Shown: positions 8,526-17,559, counted from the stretch's first letter. The stretch is DNA of 64,000 nt from Chloroflexota bacterium (GCA_016860845.1 BOKF01000022.1:62001-126000); one strand, 5' to 3'. Notes: a model not told the origin generated them from the sequence alone. Numbers and translations are program-made.

Positions 8526-9493
8526 CTGAACTGTTCCATAATCTTCTCTGGCTCTCTCAGCAGGGCCAGATATTGCCCGGCAATCTCATTGAGTTGGGGT
8601 GGTCTGATAGCCCTTTGAAAATGTTCGTGCTCATCAACCAGCCGTGTTAATTGAGGGAGAATTTCCTCCACACTGGTAAAAGGCAAACCACCATCCTGTA
8701 CCAACTCAGAATGGCCACCGCTGTGCAGATAGAGAGCTGGTAAACCACAAGTTAAAGCCTCGATTAGTGAGTTTGAGCAGGGGTCATTTCGACTGGCAGT
8801 GATGAAAATATCGTGCTGGCGTAACAGCGAGGCAAGTTCTGCCGATGGTTGGGGAGGAATGTGCTGAATTCGCTCGAATTGGCCGGGTATGTTACCAACA
8901 AAAGTATAATCAAATCGGTCCCAGTCCAGGTGAGTCTCCAACCACTTATATACATCAAAGCCTTTGTTGGGATTGTCGGACCAACTGACTGAAATGAGTC
9001 TTACCTTACGATCAGGGTTAAAACGAATCCGGTCATACGGATGAAAAATGCTTGGGTCTGAGGCATTGGGAATAATCACCGGATTCACAGGCTGATAACC
9101 AAGATTTAAGTTGTGATCCAAACTCCAACGACTCTGAAACACGGTTACAGAAGCAAACTCGCTATTAAGTTGAAAACAACGATCATCTAATTCCTGCCCA
9201 CTGCCATCGGCTCGATAGAGTGAAACTGGTCCATCTAGGCGATGAATTACAACTTTTTCTCTATCATGGATGGTTCGCCGGAAAGCTTCAACGTCAAACC
9301 AGATTGCATGGAGTACGTGAGCATCTATGCTGGGGGAACCACTATTTTCCTCAACCTCTGCGCCCAGTTGGAACAAAGCCTTTTTTAAGGCTAACATGAA
9401 TTGGTTGCCGCCGCCCCAGGGGGGGGGACGAAAATTATGCCACAGACTGATCCTTAAGGCTCGTCTGTGCCGAAACCAGGGCAACCATTTCAT
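8522..9493 (-). CDS. Glycosyltransferase (GT-B fold)
   Basis: 323 residues from the ATG at 9493, preceded by AGAGG; this start overlaps the upstream stop by ATGA, whereas the longer frame would intrude 90 bases into the neighbour. The protein reads ALRISLWHNFRPPPWGGGNQF, then a donor domain with HDIFITASRNDPCSNSLIEALTCGLPALY, the GT4 E-x7-E region. A run of nine C in the coding strand encodes Pro-Pro-Pro at residues 23-25, just before the Gly-rich substrate loop. Confidence 0.82.
   Translation of the reverse strand: MKWLPWFRHRRALRISLWHNFRPPPWGGGNQFMLALKKALFQLGAEVEENSGSPSIDAHVLHAIWFDVEAFRRTIHDREKVVIHRLDGPVSLYRADGSGQELDDRCFQLNSEFASVTVFQSRWSLDHNLNLGYQPVNPVIIPNASDPSIFHPYDRIRFNPDRKVRLISVSWSDNPNKGFDVYKWLETHLDWDRFDYTFVGNIPGQFERIQHIPPQPSAELASLLRQHDIFITASRNDPCSNSLIEALTCGLPALYLHSGGHSELVQDGGLPFTSVEEILPQLTRLVDEHEHFQRAIRPPQLNEIAGQYLALLREPEKIMEQFR
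9419..9427. repeat. Nine-base G:C homopolymer in glycosyltransferase gene 8522-9493
   Basis: Nine G on the plus strand (nine C in the coding strand), close to the 5' end of the gene, encoding three prolines. A slip would leave only about 25 native residues. Confidence 0.9.
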
Positions 9494-10218
9494 AAAACAG
9501 CCTCTTTTTTTATGTTTGGCTTTGAGGCAACAATTCCAAAACCAGTGGTAAAGCGATTGAAGAAAGGATGCCCGTAGCACCCTGGTTTCTTTTCCCAGGC
9601 AAGCGCAGTTTGTTTTCCGATGCCGATCAGCCGTACAACCTGTCGGCGTAGCCAGGCAGAGCGCGGGCGGCTCTCCTTGCTCATTTGATAAGCCAACTCT
9701 CGCAGCATATCTATCAAAACGCTCCAGAAAAGACCTTGTCTTTCAATTTCTACTTTAGCAAAACCAAGCTGCATGAGATTCTCTCGCCAGTAATGGTCGG
9801 TATAGCGGCCATAATCTTCAGGATCGCCGTGGATGTGATAAAGAAATGGTACGCAGATGAGTAAAATACCACCTGGACATAACACTCGATGTATTTCACT
9901 TAATACATTCAGCGGGCTAGGTACGTGTTCTAGTAGTTCGGAACAAATAACTACTTCAAAACTGCTTGTTTTGAAAGGAATATGAGCTGCATCGGCTTGG
10001 ACATCAGGCTGTTTGACCGTAGAAAAGTTGGCGTAAATAACCCGCAGATTATACTGCTCAATATCAAACTGACCCCGCTTACGAATTTTATTACCGCCCA
10101 AATCAAGCACCTGACTTCCGGATGACAACTCCGGCACCCGCCGAAAATGAAACTCATCCACAAAATAGCGGCGTAGGGAATAATCAACACGGTTAAATTG
10201 CGGATTGAGGCTGTTCAA
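9490..10218 (-). CDS. SAM-dependent methyltransferase (class I)
   Basis: 242 residues with a TTG start at 10218, supported by AGGG seven bases upstream. Motif I is SQVLDLGGNK, and VVICSELLEHVPSPLNVLSEIHRVL is the classic Methyltransf_11 segment, followed by PGGILLICVPF. The C-terminus ends in a basic segment. Its stop overlaps the next gene's start by ATGA. The role is inferred only from its glycan-cluster context. Confidence 0.8.
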   Translation of the reverse strand: MNSLNPQFNRVDYSLRRYFVDEFHFRRVPELSSGSQVLDLGGNKIRKRGQFDIEQYNLRVIYANFSTVKQPDVQADAAHIPFKTSSFEVVICSELLEHVPSPLNVLSEIHRVLCPGGILLICVPFLYHIHGDPEDYGRYTDHYWRENLMQLGFAKVEIERQGLFWSVLIDMLRELAYQMSKESRPRSAWLRRQVVRLIGIGKQTALAWEKKPGCYGHPFFNRFTTGFGIVASKPNIKKEAVL

Positions 10219-10249
10219 CTTTAATCCCTATTCAATCTGAACTTGGTTT

Positions 10250-11068
10250 CTAAGTGCTCTTCTGAGCAACGGCCATAATCATGTGACAAATCCAACGGGC
10301 TGGAATGAGTTTGCGTAGAAGCGACTCAACAACTTGATACCTTCGACTGCCGGGTGATAGCCGGATATCGAGAGACATCATTCGTTTTAGCCCCTCTTGA
10401 GCATGAATAGGCTGCATTTGCAATATTTGAAAACCATGGATCGCCAATTCCCGTTGAAATTCAGGTATGGTTAACCGCCACTGGTAAAAGCGCATGGGCT
10501 TCGCATAACCGCACTGAGGGTTATAAGCACCATCCCAAAGGTGCAGAGGGCGCGAGTCACGAAAAATATGCCGCCAGTTATGAAAAGGTATACTCGCAAA
10601 GAGATACCCTCCCGGCTTTAACACTCGCCGGGCTTCGGTCAGGCAAGTTCCCAAACCTTCCTCAAAGTGTTCAAAAACGCCCCACGAAAAACAAGCATCA
10701 AAGAAGCCATTCGGGAAATCTAGACGCCGAATATCAGCGCAGATAAAGTGATACTGTGGAAAATGATCAACTAACTGGTTAATTGTCTGGCGAGAAATAT
10801 CCACTCCGTAAACGTTGTAGCCTTGCTGACTCAAAAAGATGGTCCACTCACCCAGTCCAGAGCCGGCATCTAGAATCCGTCCACCAGATAGCATTTTTTG
10901 CAGGTAAGGCTCCATCAGGCGATATTCTTCACGGTGCAGTACGCTGGTAACTCGAGCTTCTATCTCGCCAAGACGATGTTGCCAATTTGCCGTCCAAAAG
11001 TCTTCAACTAAGGAGATTTCGGGTATGGCTAGATCATCTGAGGAGACGGGCATGTAATCTTTTTTCAT
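10250..11068 (-). CDS. SAM-dependent methyltransferase (class I)
   Basis: 272 residues. Motif I is RILDAGSGLGEWTIFL, acidic GVDISRQT follows, then FDACFSWGVFEHFEEG and LKPGGYLFASIPFHNW. This is a Methyltransf_11/23-type protein. It is spaced 31 bases from the downstream methyltransferase and 57 from the upstream one, giving three consecutive methyltransferase genes that differ clearly in sequence and so are probably not recent duplicates. Confidence 0.8.
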   Translation of the reverse strand: MKKDYMPVSSDDLAIPEISLVEDFWTANWQHRLGEIEARVTSVLHREEYRLMEPYLQKMLSGGRILDAGSGLGEWTIFLSQQGYNVYGVDISRQTINQLVDHFPQYHFICADIRRLDFPNGFFDACFSWGVFEHFEEGLGTCLTEARRVLKPGGYLFASIPFHNWRHIFRDSRPLHLWDGAYNPQCGYAKPMRFYQWRLTIPEFQRELAIHGFQILQMQPIHAQEGLKRMMSLDIRLSPGSRRYQVVESLLRKLIPARWICHMIMAVAQKST

Positions 11069-11125
11069 CTTTAATCAGTCTACTTTAGCTAAGGTATGAG
11101 AAAATATAGAAGATAAACCCTTTAT

Positions 11126-12052
11126 TTATGCTATCTTTGCTTTTTCTGATTCCATATAACAATGATAAATCACATGTAGGTTATTAGTACCGTACTTGAG
11201 ATTAGGGAGATAAAAGTGAGAATAGACATCAACCCGGCTGAAACCGGCGGCTAATAGCGCCTGTCTAAAAGCTTCTGGATAAAAGTGAAAGAAAGAACCT
11301 CCACTATCATTCCCATAATATAAAACAGCCCGTTGTGTATCCAACTGGGGTGATATTCCCGAGGACTTTTCAATGAATCGTAAGAGTATCGTTTTTAGAT
11401 GAGAAAATTTTTTTAGGGGGGAGTTGAATGTATTTGAGGCAGCAGGAGGTACAGATGAAAGAGAAATAATGCACTGCTTTTTTGTAACAGCGGCTAAATT
11501 TTCCAAGGCAAATAGCGGATTTTTTAGATGTTCAATCAAATCACCACAAAAGACAAAGTCATATTGGGTGTCCAGAGAGGATAAATCATACACACTGATA
11601 TTTCGGTAATCAACCGATGAATTGAGTAATGCCTTAGCTGCCATGAATTGGTGCCCACAGGGCACGCCAAGAGCATTGTAAACATCCGAAAACTTAACAT
11701 TAGTCTCGTAATAAGAGTGATATTTTTTTTGGTAACTATTCAAGTGACTTGGAGATGGACTAATAGCTGGGGAACCATCAAATTTGTTCGTATCAATCGC
11801 TTGTACTCTCGAAGCACCTCGGCGCTCAAATTCAAACGAGAAAAAACCATCGCCTGCACCAGCATCCAATACTGCATATCCTTGTAGTGATTGGGGAAAA
11901 CCATAGAGGTGAAGATAGGGATTATGATTATATGTACCAGAAGTGCTGACTCCAGGAAGTAACTCCAGGGTATGATACCATTGAGTCTGGGTTATAAATT
12001 CAATTAATCTAGCCCGTGCAACTTTCCTCGTAATCTCGTGATTCTTACTCAT
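11126..12052 (-). CDS. SAM-dependent methyltransferase (class I)
   Basis: 308 residues. Motif I is AVLDAGAGDGFFSFEFERRGA and acidic motif II is QAIDTNKFDGS; FVFCGDLIEHLKNPLFALENLA marks the post-I segment. Codon use here and in the next two genes is visibly more A/T-rich than in the exporter genes, which suggests a transferred block (roughly 11.1-13.8 kb). Methylation of a glycan residue is inferred from position only. Confidence 0.78.
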   Translation of the reverse strand: MSKNHEITRKVARARLIEFITQTQWYHTLELLPGVSTSGTYNHNPYLHLYGFPQSLQGYAVLDAGAGDGFFSFEFERRGASRVQAIDTNKFDGSPAISPSPSHLNSYQKKYHSYYETNVKFSDVYNALGVPCGHQFMAAKALLNSSVDYRNISVYDLSSLDTQYDFVFCGDLIEHLKNPLFALENLAAVTKKQCIISLSSVPPAASNTFNSPLKKFSHLKTILLRFIEKSSGISPQLDTQRAVLYYGNDSGGSFFHFYPEAFRQALLAAGFSRVDVYSHFYLPNLKYGTNNLHVIYHCYMESEKAKIA

Positions 12053-12092
12053 CTTTCGATTCTCGTTTAGCCCAAATTCCTATTACTGGACA

Positions 12093-12941
12093 TCACCCCC
12101 AAGTTAAATTCCCTGACAAGACTTTTATAACTGGCGTGAGCAGGCTAATTGCTAAGATACGTGACAAAACAGGCTGCTCCTTCCAATATATTGACATGAA
12201 TTTTCTTGCAATATCTCGAATCATTTGGATTTGACGTTGTTTACGGAGAGAGTTTACTTGGCGTCCTATCTCTCCTACCCCCCCCCGCTCAAGCTCTAAC
12301 AAATATTCACTTTCTCGATATGATTCTGCAAGAAACCCAAAGCAATTTTCACCCAAAATATATTCCCATTTACCACAACTAGCTCTGGTGCTCCAATTCC
12401 CAAAACCACTGGTCAAACGAAGAGGGTCCCAGAAAACTTCAAACTTGCCTAGTCGTTGTAGAGCTTCTCGTGTGGTAGAAAAGAAGGAGCCGCGTACAGC
12501 ACTGTGTTGAAAACTTCGTGAGGGAGGTTTCCACGAAGAATGGGCATAGGATTCAGGATAAGTATCAGGGTAGTCCCTCTTTTCGCTTACTCGTCCGTTT
12601 CCTACAACTGCATAATCTTGAAGCAGTTCAATACACCTATCTGTGAAACTGTTATCTTTAATTACAAGGTCATCGTGCATAAAGAAGATAGTTTCAAAAT
12701 TACGCCAAGTTTTTCTGGCAAGAAATTGTTGGTAGCACCCCCAATCGTAACCAAAGTTGTGCTCAAAAAAGATTTGCTTTGGGGAAATATAGCTATAGAG
12801 ATAAGGCGGTATTAAATTCGGCGGTCTGTGTGAAACTACAAATATTCCGGCCACTGGGAGCTGGCTAATTTGAGCATAAAACTCCTCATTGTAGTGCCAC
12901 CCAGCGATACAGATAGCAACAAACTTGTCTTTCGTGCTCAC
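12093..12941 (-). CDS. Probable GT-A glycosyltransferase (RgpF/rhamnan-type-like)
   Basis: 282 residues, GTG start forming a GTGA overlap with the upstream stop. FETIFFMHDDLVI is a GT-A-like DxD region, and FVVSHRPP plus FEHNFGYDWGCYQQFL resemble the N-terminal part of rhamnan-synthesis F-like transferases. No transmembrane helix is obvious. Nine G in the coding strand fall at residues 219-222 (ERGGVGE). Alternative reading: an uncharacterised GT-A-fold protein; family assignment is tentative. Confidence 0.6.
   Translation of the reverse strand: MSTKDKFVAICIAGWHYNEEFYAQISQLPVAGIFVVSHRPPNLIPPYLYSYISPKQIFFEHNFGYDWGCYQQFLARKTWRNFETIFFMHDDLVIKDNSFTDRCIELLQDYAVVGNGRVSEKRDYPDTYPESYAHSSWKPPSRSFQHSAVRGSFFSTTREALQRLGKFEVFWDPLRLTSGFGNWSTRASCGKWEYILGENCFGFLAESYRESEYLLELERGGVGEIGRQVNSLRKQRQIQMIRDIARKFMSIYWKEQPVLSRILAISLLTPVIKVLSGNLTWG
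12278..12286. repeat. Nine-base C:G homopolymer in glycosyltransferase-like gene 12093-12941
   Basis: Nine C on the plus strand within the last quarter of the coding region. A slip would replace the C-terminal 60 or so residues. Confidence 0.9.
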
Positions 12942-13789
12942 CCCAACCCACCCTCAAATTGTGACCACGTTTTTGGCGAGATGATAGCCAGACCGTGGAG
13001 GGTGTCAAAGATTTTAAGTCGATGAGTTGCCATTTCGATATCGTCTAATTGTTTACTCTTAACGTCTTTAACGCCAAATATCTCGGCCAGCACGTGTCTT
13101 TCCCAAACCCCTGTACGACTGGTCACATTGGGATCGTCTTTACTCAAAGTCATGTTAGGATTGCATAAACCTGTACTGCAATCATGGATTGCTAAGGTAC
13201 AATTATTGGAAGTACTCACCAAATCAAAAATAACATTTTTAAGCAGATTGTAAGGATGAGCGTCTAAGTAAATCAAATCGGGAGCGTAGGTTTCTAAAAT
13301 ATCGTGTTGAAAAGTGTAAGTTACGTCCTTAAGAACTAAATCTGCTTCTTCCGGTGTAAAATATTGAACCTGATCTACAATATCGAAGCAAATGATTCTG
13401 GTGTTAAGCTCCAATTTATTAATCATGTCGATAATCCGACGTGTAGACTTGCCATACTGGGTGCCAATTTCTACAACGGTACGTGGCTGGGTAATTTTCA
13501 TGATAACATAAAGTATAAAAGCTTCTTCAAAGCAAAGGTATTTACGTTCTCCCAACCTTTGTGCATAGTCCTGAGCCACGTGGAAAGCAGAATAGTCACG
13601 GAATTCTGCTGTGACCTCTGTCTCTTTTAGACCAAAGAAAAGGCTTATATCACTCAAAAGTTTACTTTCATCTGTATTAGTGGGGATGTAAGGTATGAAT
13701 GATACCTCAGAAGCCGGAATTGCAGTTTTCGCGGGCCGCCTTAAAAGTCTTCGAGTAGCCCGAGAAAAAAAAGATTTTAATTCAATCAT
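12938..13789 (-). CDS. Class I SAM methyltransferase (cephalosporin-hydroxylase/Methyltransf_24-like)
   Basis: 283 residues. The motif I equivalent is TVVEIGTQYGKSTRRI, then IICFDIVD and LIYLDAHPYN, the pattern of Methyltransf_24 and cephalosporin-hydroxylase-type glycan methyltransferases. AIHDCSTG near residue 200 fits the metal-dependent active site of that group. The N-terminal basic segment (FFSRATRRLLRRPAK) is not hydrophobic. It is the first gene after the exporter ATPase and overlaps the downstream gene by GTGA. Confidence 0.72.
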   Translation of the reverse strand: MIELKSFFSRATRRLLRRPAKTAIPASEVSFIPYIPTNTDESKLLSDISLFFGLKETEVTAEFRDYSAFHVAQDYAQRLGERKYLCFEEAFILYVIMKITQPRTVVEIGTQYGKSTRRIIDMINKLELNTRIICFDIVDQVQYFTPEEADLVLKDVTYTFQHDILETYAPDLIYLDAHPYNLLKNVIFDLVSTSNNCTLAIHDCSTGLCNPNMTLSKDDPNVTSRTGVWERHVLAEIFGVKDVKSKQLDDIEMATHRLKIFDTLHGLAIISPKTWSQFEGGLG

Positions 13790-13831
13790 TTTTACTCACT
13801 AGCGAACAATTTTTCATAGAGACCAAAAGGG

Positions 13832-15082
13832 CTAAGGATTGAGCTTATTCGATACAGTTTGATGCTTCAATTGCCAAATTGCTTCGGTCATTACTAGTCC
13901 ATATCCATAGGAGCGGCGAAATTCTTCTGGTGTTTGCACCGAAAAATAAATCAGGTTTGATCCACTACTAAAAATCTGCCCATCATCTGATCCAGTCTTT
14001 ATAGAAATACCATAAACGCCAGATAATAACATAAGTCGGGGAATATAACAGTTAAGAACTCCCCCACCCTTCTTCAATACCATTAGTTGCGGGTCAGGTG
14101 GATTAGCAACTCCGGTCACGTGTAGAGTCTCTTGTGTGATCGCAATACCAATACGAAAGTTATTCGTTTCTACCTCTGAGTCGTAATGAATACATATCGT
14201 CATTGGTTCACCAGTTCTAAACTTATTAGTAACTTTTCCCGCCTCATTAACAAGGTCGACTCTTCTAACTTTAAATAAATGTTCTGCTTGTCCTGCATTA
14301 ATTGCTGATTCCATGATTGGTGTTTGGTCAGTTTTCTTCTGTAATTCTTCAGTACTTGAGTCTAATTGATATTTGGTAATTACCTCGGCTGTTGAACCGT
14401 AACCAACTACTTTGCCTCGGTCCAGGTACAGTGCCCGGCTGCACAGCATTTCTACCATACGCAGAGCATGACTGACAAATACCAGTGATACGCCGGAACG
14501 ATACAGGGCATCCATTTTAGCAAAACACTTGCGTTGAAATGAAAGGTCGCCGACCGCCAGTACCTCATCAACTAACAGCACTTCCGCATCCACGTTGACG
14601 GCCACGGCAAAACCCAAGCGGGCTAACATACCGCTGGAGTAGGTCCAAACCGGCCGGTCGAAAAATTCGCCTAACTCACAAAATTCCTCAATTTCCGGCA
14701 TGCGGCGTTGTATTTCCTGGGGAGCAAAGCCCATGACTGCCCCTAGCAAATGCACATTCTGCCGCCCGGTCAGGTCAAAGTGCATGCCCGCGTTCAATTC
14801 AATCATGGTGAAGAGTCGGCCTTTTAGCTCATAATGACCATAAGTCAAGGGTGAAACCCCGGCCAAAACTTTAAGCAAGGTACTTTTGCCGGCCCCGTTG
14901 CGGCCAATCACCCCCAGAATTTCACCCTGGCGGACCTCAAAGTTGAGGTCCCGCAAAGTCCAACCGCCCTCCTGTTCGGGCGGGCCGTCTAGCTTGCGCC
15001 ACAAGCGCTTGAATTCATGGGTGAGCGTCGTGCCGTACCGCTTCCAACCATGCTCCATACGGATCACAACATTATCAGTCAT
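13832..15082 (-). CDS. wzt: Polysaccharide ABC exporter ATPase, Wzt type with glycan-binding tail
   Basis: 416 residues. The nucleotide-binding domain covers 1 to about 250: Walker A GRNGAGKST at residues 60-68, signature YSSGM, Walker B VLLVDEVLAVGD and switch histidine FVSHAL. Residues about 265-410 form a beta-rich C-terminal domain like the Wzt carbohydrate-recognition domain, which in O9a-type systems reads the terminal methyl or phosphomethyl cap before export. That fits the seven methyltransferase domains nearby. It pairs with the permease at 15095-16129. SD GAGAAG precedes the ATG. Confidence 0.9.
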   Translation of the reverse strand: MTDNVVIRMEHGWKRYGTTLTHEFKRLWRKLDGPPEQEGGWTLRDLNFEVRQGEILGVIGRNGAGKSTLLKVLAGVSPLTYGHYELKGRLFTMIELNAGMHFDLTGRQNVHLLGAVMGFAPQEIQRRMPEIEEFCELGEFFDRPVWTYSSGMLARLGFAVAVNVDAEVLLVDEVLAVGDLSFQRKCFAKMDALYRSGVSLVFVSHALRMVEMLCSRALYLDRGKVVGYGSTAEVITKYQLDSSTEELQKKTDQTPIMESAINAGQAEHLFKVRRVDLVNEAGKVTNKFRTGEPMTICIHYDSEVETNNFRIGIAITQETLHVTGVANPPDPQLMVLKKGGGVLNCYIPRLMLLSGVYGISIKTGSDDGQIFSSGSNLIYFSVQTPEEFRRSYGYGLVMTEAIWQLKHQTVSNKLNP

Positions 15083-15094
15083 AACTTCTCAACC

Positions 15095-16129
15095 TCACAT
15101 CATGTCCGCAAAGTATTGGGCCATATGGCGGAAAAAAGGCCAGGCCAGGGCCAGCAGCACGATGGTAAAACCGGCTGACCAAGCCAATGGGTCCAAATCG
15201 GGCGGCAGGCCAGCGCCCAACACGTTACGAAAACCGGTAATCAGCCCCACCGCCGGGTTGATGCTGATAATAGCCTTTACGGCCGGAGCCAATCGGTCGG
15301 TAGAATAGAAAATTGGGGTCATAAAAAACCAGAGTTGCATAAAGTAGGGAATAGCCAGGTTCACATCGCCCCGAAATGGAGCGATGGCGGCTACAATCAA
15401 ACCCACTGCCAGTCCAAAGCCAATGGCAATCACCAGCAGTACCGGAAACCACAGCAAATTCAAGGTAATCGGCACCGCAAAAAAAGTCATCATCAAAATG
15501 AGGATGACCATGCCCATCAGAAAATCAACCAGGGCGGTGGTAATGGCTGCCAATACAAAAACTTCCCGTGGCACGGCCATTTTTTTGAGCAAGGCGGCAT
15601 TGGCAAATACAGCCGGGGCGCTGGTATTGACCGAGGTGGCGATAAAATTCCAGGGTAGAATCGCCGTGAAGAGAAACATTACAAAGTTCATGCCGCTGGA
15701 ATCGGTCAGACCAATAATTATTCGCAGCGCCGCAAAAACAATCATTTGAAATAGGGGTTGGACCAAAATCCAAACCCAACCCAACGATGAGCGGGCGTAG
15801 CGAGCCTTTAAATCCCGATAAACCAGCGCCCGAAGTAACAACCAGTAACGAAAAATGCGGTTTTTCTCTTGCAAGCGGATAGACACGTAGCGAATGAGTA
15901 ATCGCAGGGGCAAGAACAAGGCAAAAAGAATCGTCGCCAGACTTAGCCAAAGTAGGGGGCCTTTGAAATAGCCCAGGCCATAATCTGCGGCTAGTTGCCG
16001 AGCCAGGGGAGCAGCTAATAATCCGGCTAACCCCACAATCAGCAGCAACTGCTTGCGGCCAAACGGGAAACGGTTCATCATATAATACGCTGTTTGCTTG
16101 AGGCCGAGTTGCGTCTGGGGAAAATTCAT
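15095..16129 (-). CDS. wzm: Polysaccharide ABC exporter permease (ABC-2 / Wzm family)
   Basis: 344 residues from the ATG at 16129 (GAGAGA upstream). An extra pair of N-terminal hydrophobic helices (LLLIVGLAGLLAA and LLWLSLATILFALFLPL) precedes the usual ABC-2 start (LLRALVYRDLKARYARSSLG), followed by six membrane segments and the signature WFFMTPIFYS and ISINPAVGLITGFRN. The domain exports lipid-linked polysaccharide across the inner membrane with the adjacent Wzt. The N-terminal addition is unusual for Wzm. Confidence 0.88.
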   Translation of the reverse strand: MNFPQTQLGLKQTAYYMMNRFPFGRKQLLLIVGLAGLLAAPLARQLAADYGLGYFKGPLLWLSLATILFALFLPLRLLIRYVSIRLQEKNRIFRYWLLLRALVYRDLKARYARSSLGWVWILVQPLFQMIVFAALRIIIGLTDSSGMNFVMFLFTAILPWNFIATSVNTSAPAVFANAALLKKMAVPREVFVLAAITTALVDFLMGMVILILMMTFFAVPITLNLLWFPVLLVIAIGFGLAVGLIVAAIAPFRGDVNLAIPYFMQLWFFMTPIFYSTDRLAPAVKAIISINPAVGLITGFRNVLGAGLPPDLDPLAWSAGFTIVLLALAWPFFRHMAQYFADMM

Positions 16130-16170
16130 CTTAGATTCTCTCTTCGACGTGTTGGCTGTTGAACACCATC

Positions 16171-16536
16171 TCAGCTTGACCCATACCCCTCCGGATGCCG
16201 ACGGAACCACTCCCACGCATCCCCGACAATCTGCTCCAAATCCGAGTACCGGGGCTGCCAGCCCAAATCGCGCCGGATGGCCTCGGAAGAAGCAATCAAT
16301 GTCGCCGGGTCGCCGGGGCGGCGGGGGCCAAAGTCAGCCGGGCTGGGTAAGCTATACCACAGCGACTGCTTCAGCCGGCCGCTGGGTTGAGCATAGAGAG
16401 GGTATATCTTGCTGACATTGCGGACGGAGATGGCGATATCGGTTACAGGGTGCAGGTTTAAGGTTGCAGGTTGGGAGGTGGAGGGCGCGGCTACGGGGGT
16501 AGATATTCGGCTGTGGTTTAATGAATCAACGGTCAT
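16171..16536 (-). pseudogene. Chimeric remnant: wzt N-terminus fused to galE C-terminus
   Basis: A 121-codon frame. Residues 1 to about 67 (IAISVRNVSKIYPLYAQP, LKQSLWYSLPSP) match the beginning of a Wzt-type ATPase before its Walker A. It then switches at [12 protein letters not shown] into the last about 50 residues of GalE ([20 protein letters not shown]). The galE part is nearly identical to the end of the intact galE at 19206-20189: by hand count 7 differences in about 105 bases. No Walker A, Walker B or epimerase active site remains, so the product cannot be a working ATPase or epimerase. It marks a deletion/recombination in a second exporter cassette whose permease survives at 17560-18456. 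Confidence 0.85.
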
Positions 16537-16540
16537 GGGT

Positions 16541-17062
16541 CTACGCTTCGTCGTCTCGATCTAACTTAGCCTCATTCGGCTCTTCAGCCAGGCCATCCAG
16601 AAAATCGGCAAAGGCCAGCAGTTCACTTTTTAGTCTCAGCCATAGATTAGGCAGTGCTTGTAGCAAGCCGTCCATTCTGGCTGGAACCAAATGGGTCGTG
16701 TAAATATTTCGGACCAGATGCCTGAACCGTCTAAACTCGTCCAGGGCGTTGGCGCTGTCCGGGTCAATCAAGGCCGGACGCACCTCGGTTACGTCTTGAG
16801 CCATGGCCTGTAACAAATCACGATGCCATGTTTCGCTGGTTGGTAAGTTACGGTCCAGATGTCTGGCTACCAACTCAAAGAGACGCTCCAAGCCCGAATA
16901 GAAGCTGTGGGGATTTAAGGCCGCAGCATCCAGATAAATGTTTTGATCGGTTGTGACTAGCTGCACTCGCTCCCAGGCGTATAAAGCGCGTTGTACTACC
17001 AGGTCGATATCTTCTATCTCGCCCCGGAAGCGTTCAGCCAATTCAGCGTAGACAGTGGTCAC
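16541..17062 (-). CDS. HEPN-domain (HepT-like) putative ribonuclease toxin
   Basis: 173 residues, GTG start in a GTGA overlap with the upstream nucleotidyltransferase stop. The all-helical protein contains FRRFRHLVRNIYTTH at about 110-124. Arg118 and His124 give the RX4-6H pattern of HEPN nucleases, and the whole motif matches the HepT-like group that pairs with MNT antitoxins. Gene order antitoxin-then-toxin and tight coupling support a type VII-like MNT/HEPN module, in which the nucleotidyltransferase AMPylates and silences the toxin. Its location inside an exporter gene set is odd. Confidence 0.72.
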   Translation of the reverse strand: MTTVYAELAERFRGEIEDIDLVVQRALYAWERVQLVTTDQNIYLDAAALNPHSFYSGLERLFELVARHLDRNLPTSETWHRDLLQAMAQDVTEVRPALIDPDSANALDEFRRFRHLVRNIYTTHLVPARMDGLLQALPNLWLRLKSELLAFADFLDGLAEEPNEAKLDRDDEA

Positions 17063-17442
17063 AATTCCACTCCGTGATGCTGAATGGCTTTTCGCAAAGC
17101 GTTTGACGCAGTTTCGATTTCGATCAAATCTACCTGGCGATTAGAAATAATCTCCTCGACGCTGCGCCAGGCCTGCCAATAATCTCCAGTTAAACCTTCA
17201 ACCGCCAGATCCACGTCTGAATTCGGCACAAACCAGGCCTGGTGGGCTAATGAGCCAAAAAGGATAACGCGCTGGGCCCCGAATTTGGATTTGAGTAAGG
17301 TGGCTGCCTCGGCGACACATTTTAACAGGACTTCTCGTTGAGCACGTTCAGTAGCGGTCAAAAGCCGTGGAATAGTTCGACGGCGTAGTGCCTCCTGATA
17401 GTTTTTCAGTTCCGCTGGTGTTAATTCTAAAGCTGTGGGCAT
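17059..17442 (-). CDS. MNT-type nucleotidyltransferase antitoxin
   Basis: 127 residues from the ATG at 17442, with GGGGAG about nine bases upstream (another ATG lies at 17451). The nucleotidyltransferase core reads VILFGSLAHQAWFVPNSDVDLAVEG: the GS motif followed by D-x-D metal ligands. The preceding helical region (LKNYQEALRRRTIPRLLT) is a typical N-terminal extension. VDLIE-T near the C-terminus supplies the third acidic position. It is coupled to the HEPN gene downstream. Confidence 0.78.
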   Translation of the reverse strand: MPTALELTPAELKNYQEALRRRTIPRLLTATERAQREVLLKCVAEAATLLKSKFGAQRVILFGSLAHQAWFVPNSDVDLAVEGLTGDYWQAWRSVEEIISNRQVDLIEIETASNALRKAIQHHGVEL

Positions 17443-17559
17443 TTTTTGCATCTCTCCCCCGGCCATAGATAAGATTAGCCAATTACCGGGCTGTTTGCCA
17501 CGCCTCAATCTTCTCAAAGCAAGTTATTGCCCCCATAATCTGACCTTAAACCTTTAACC

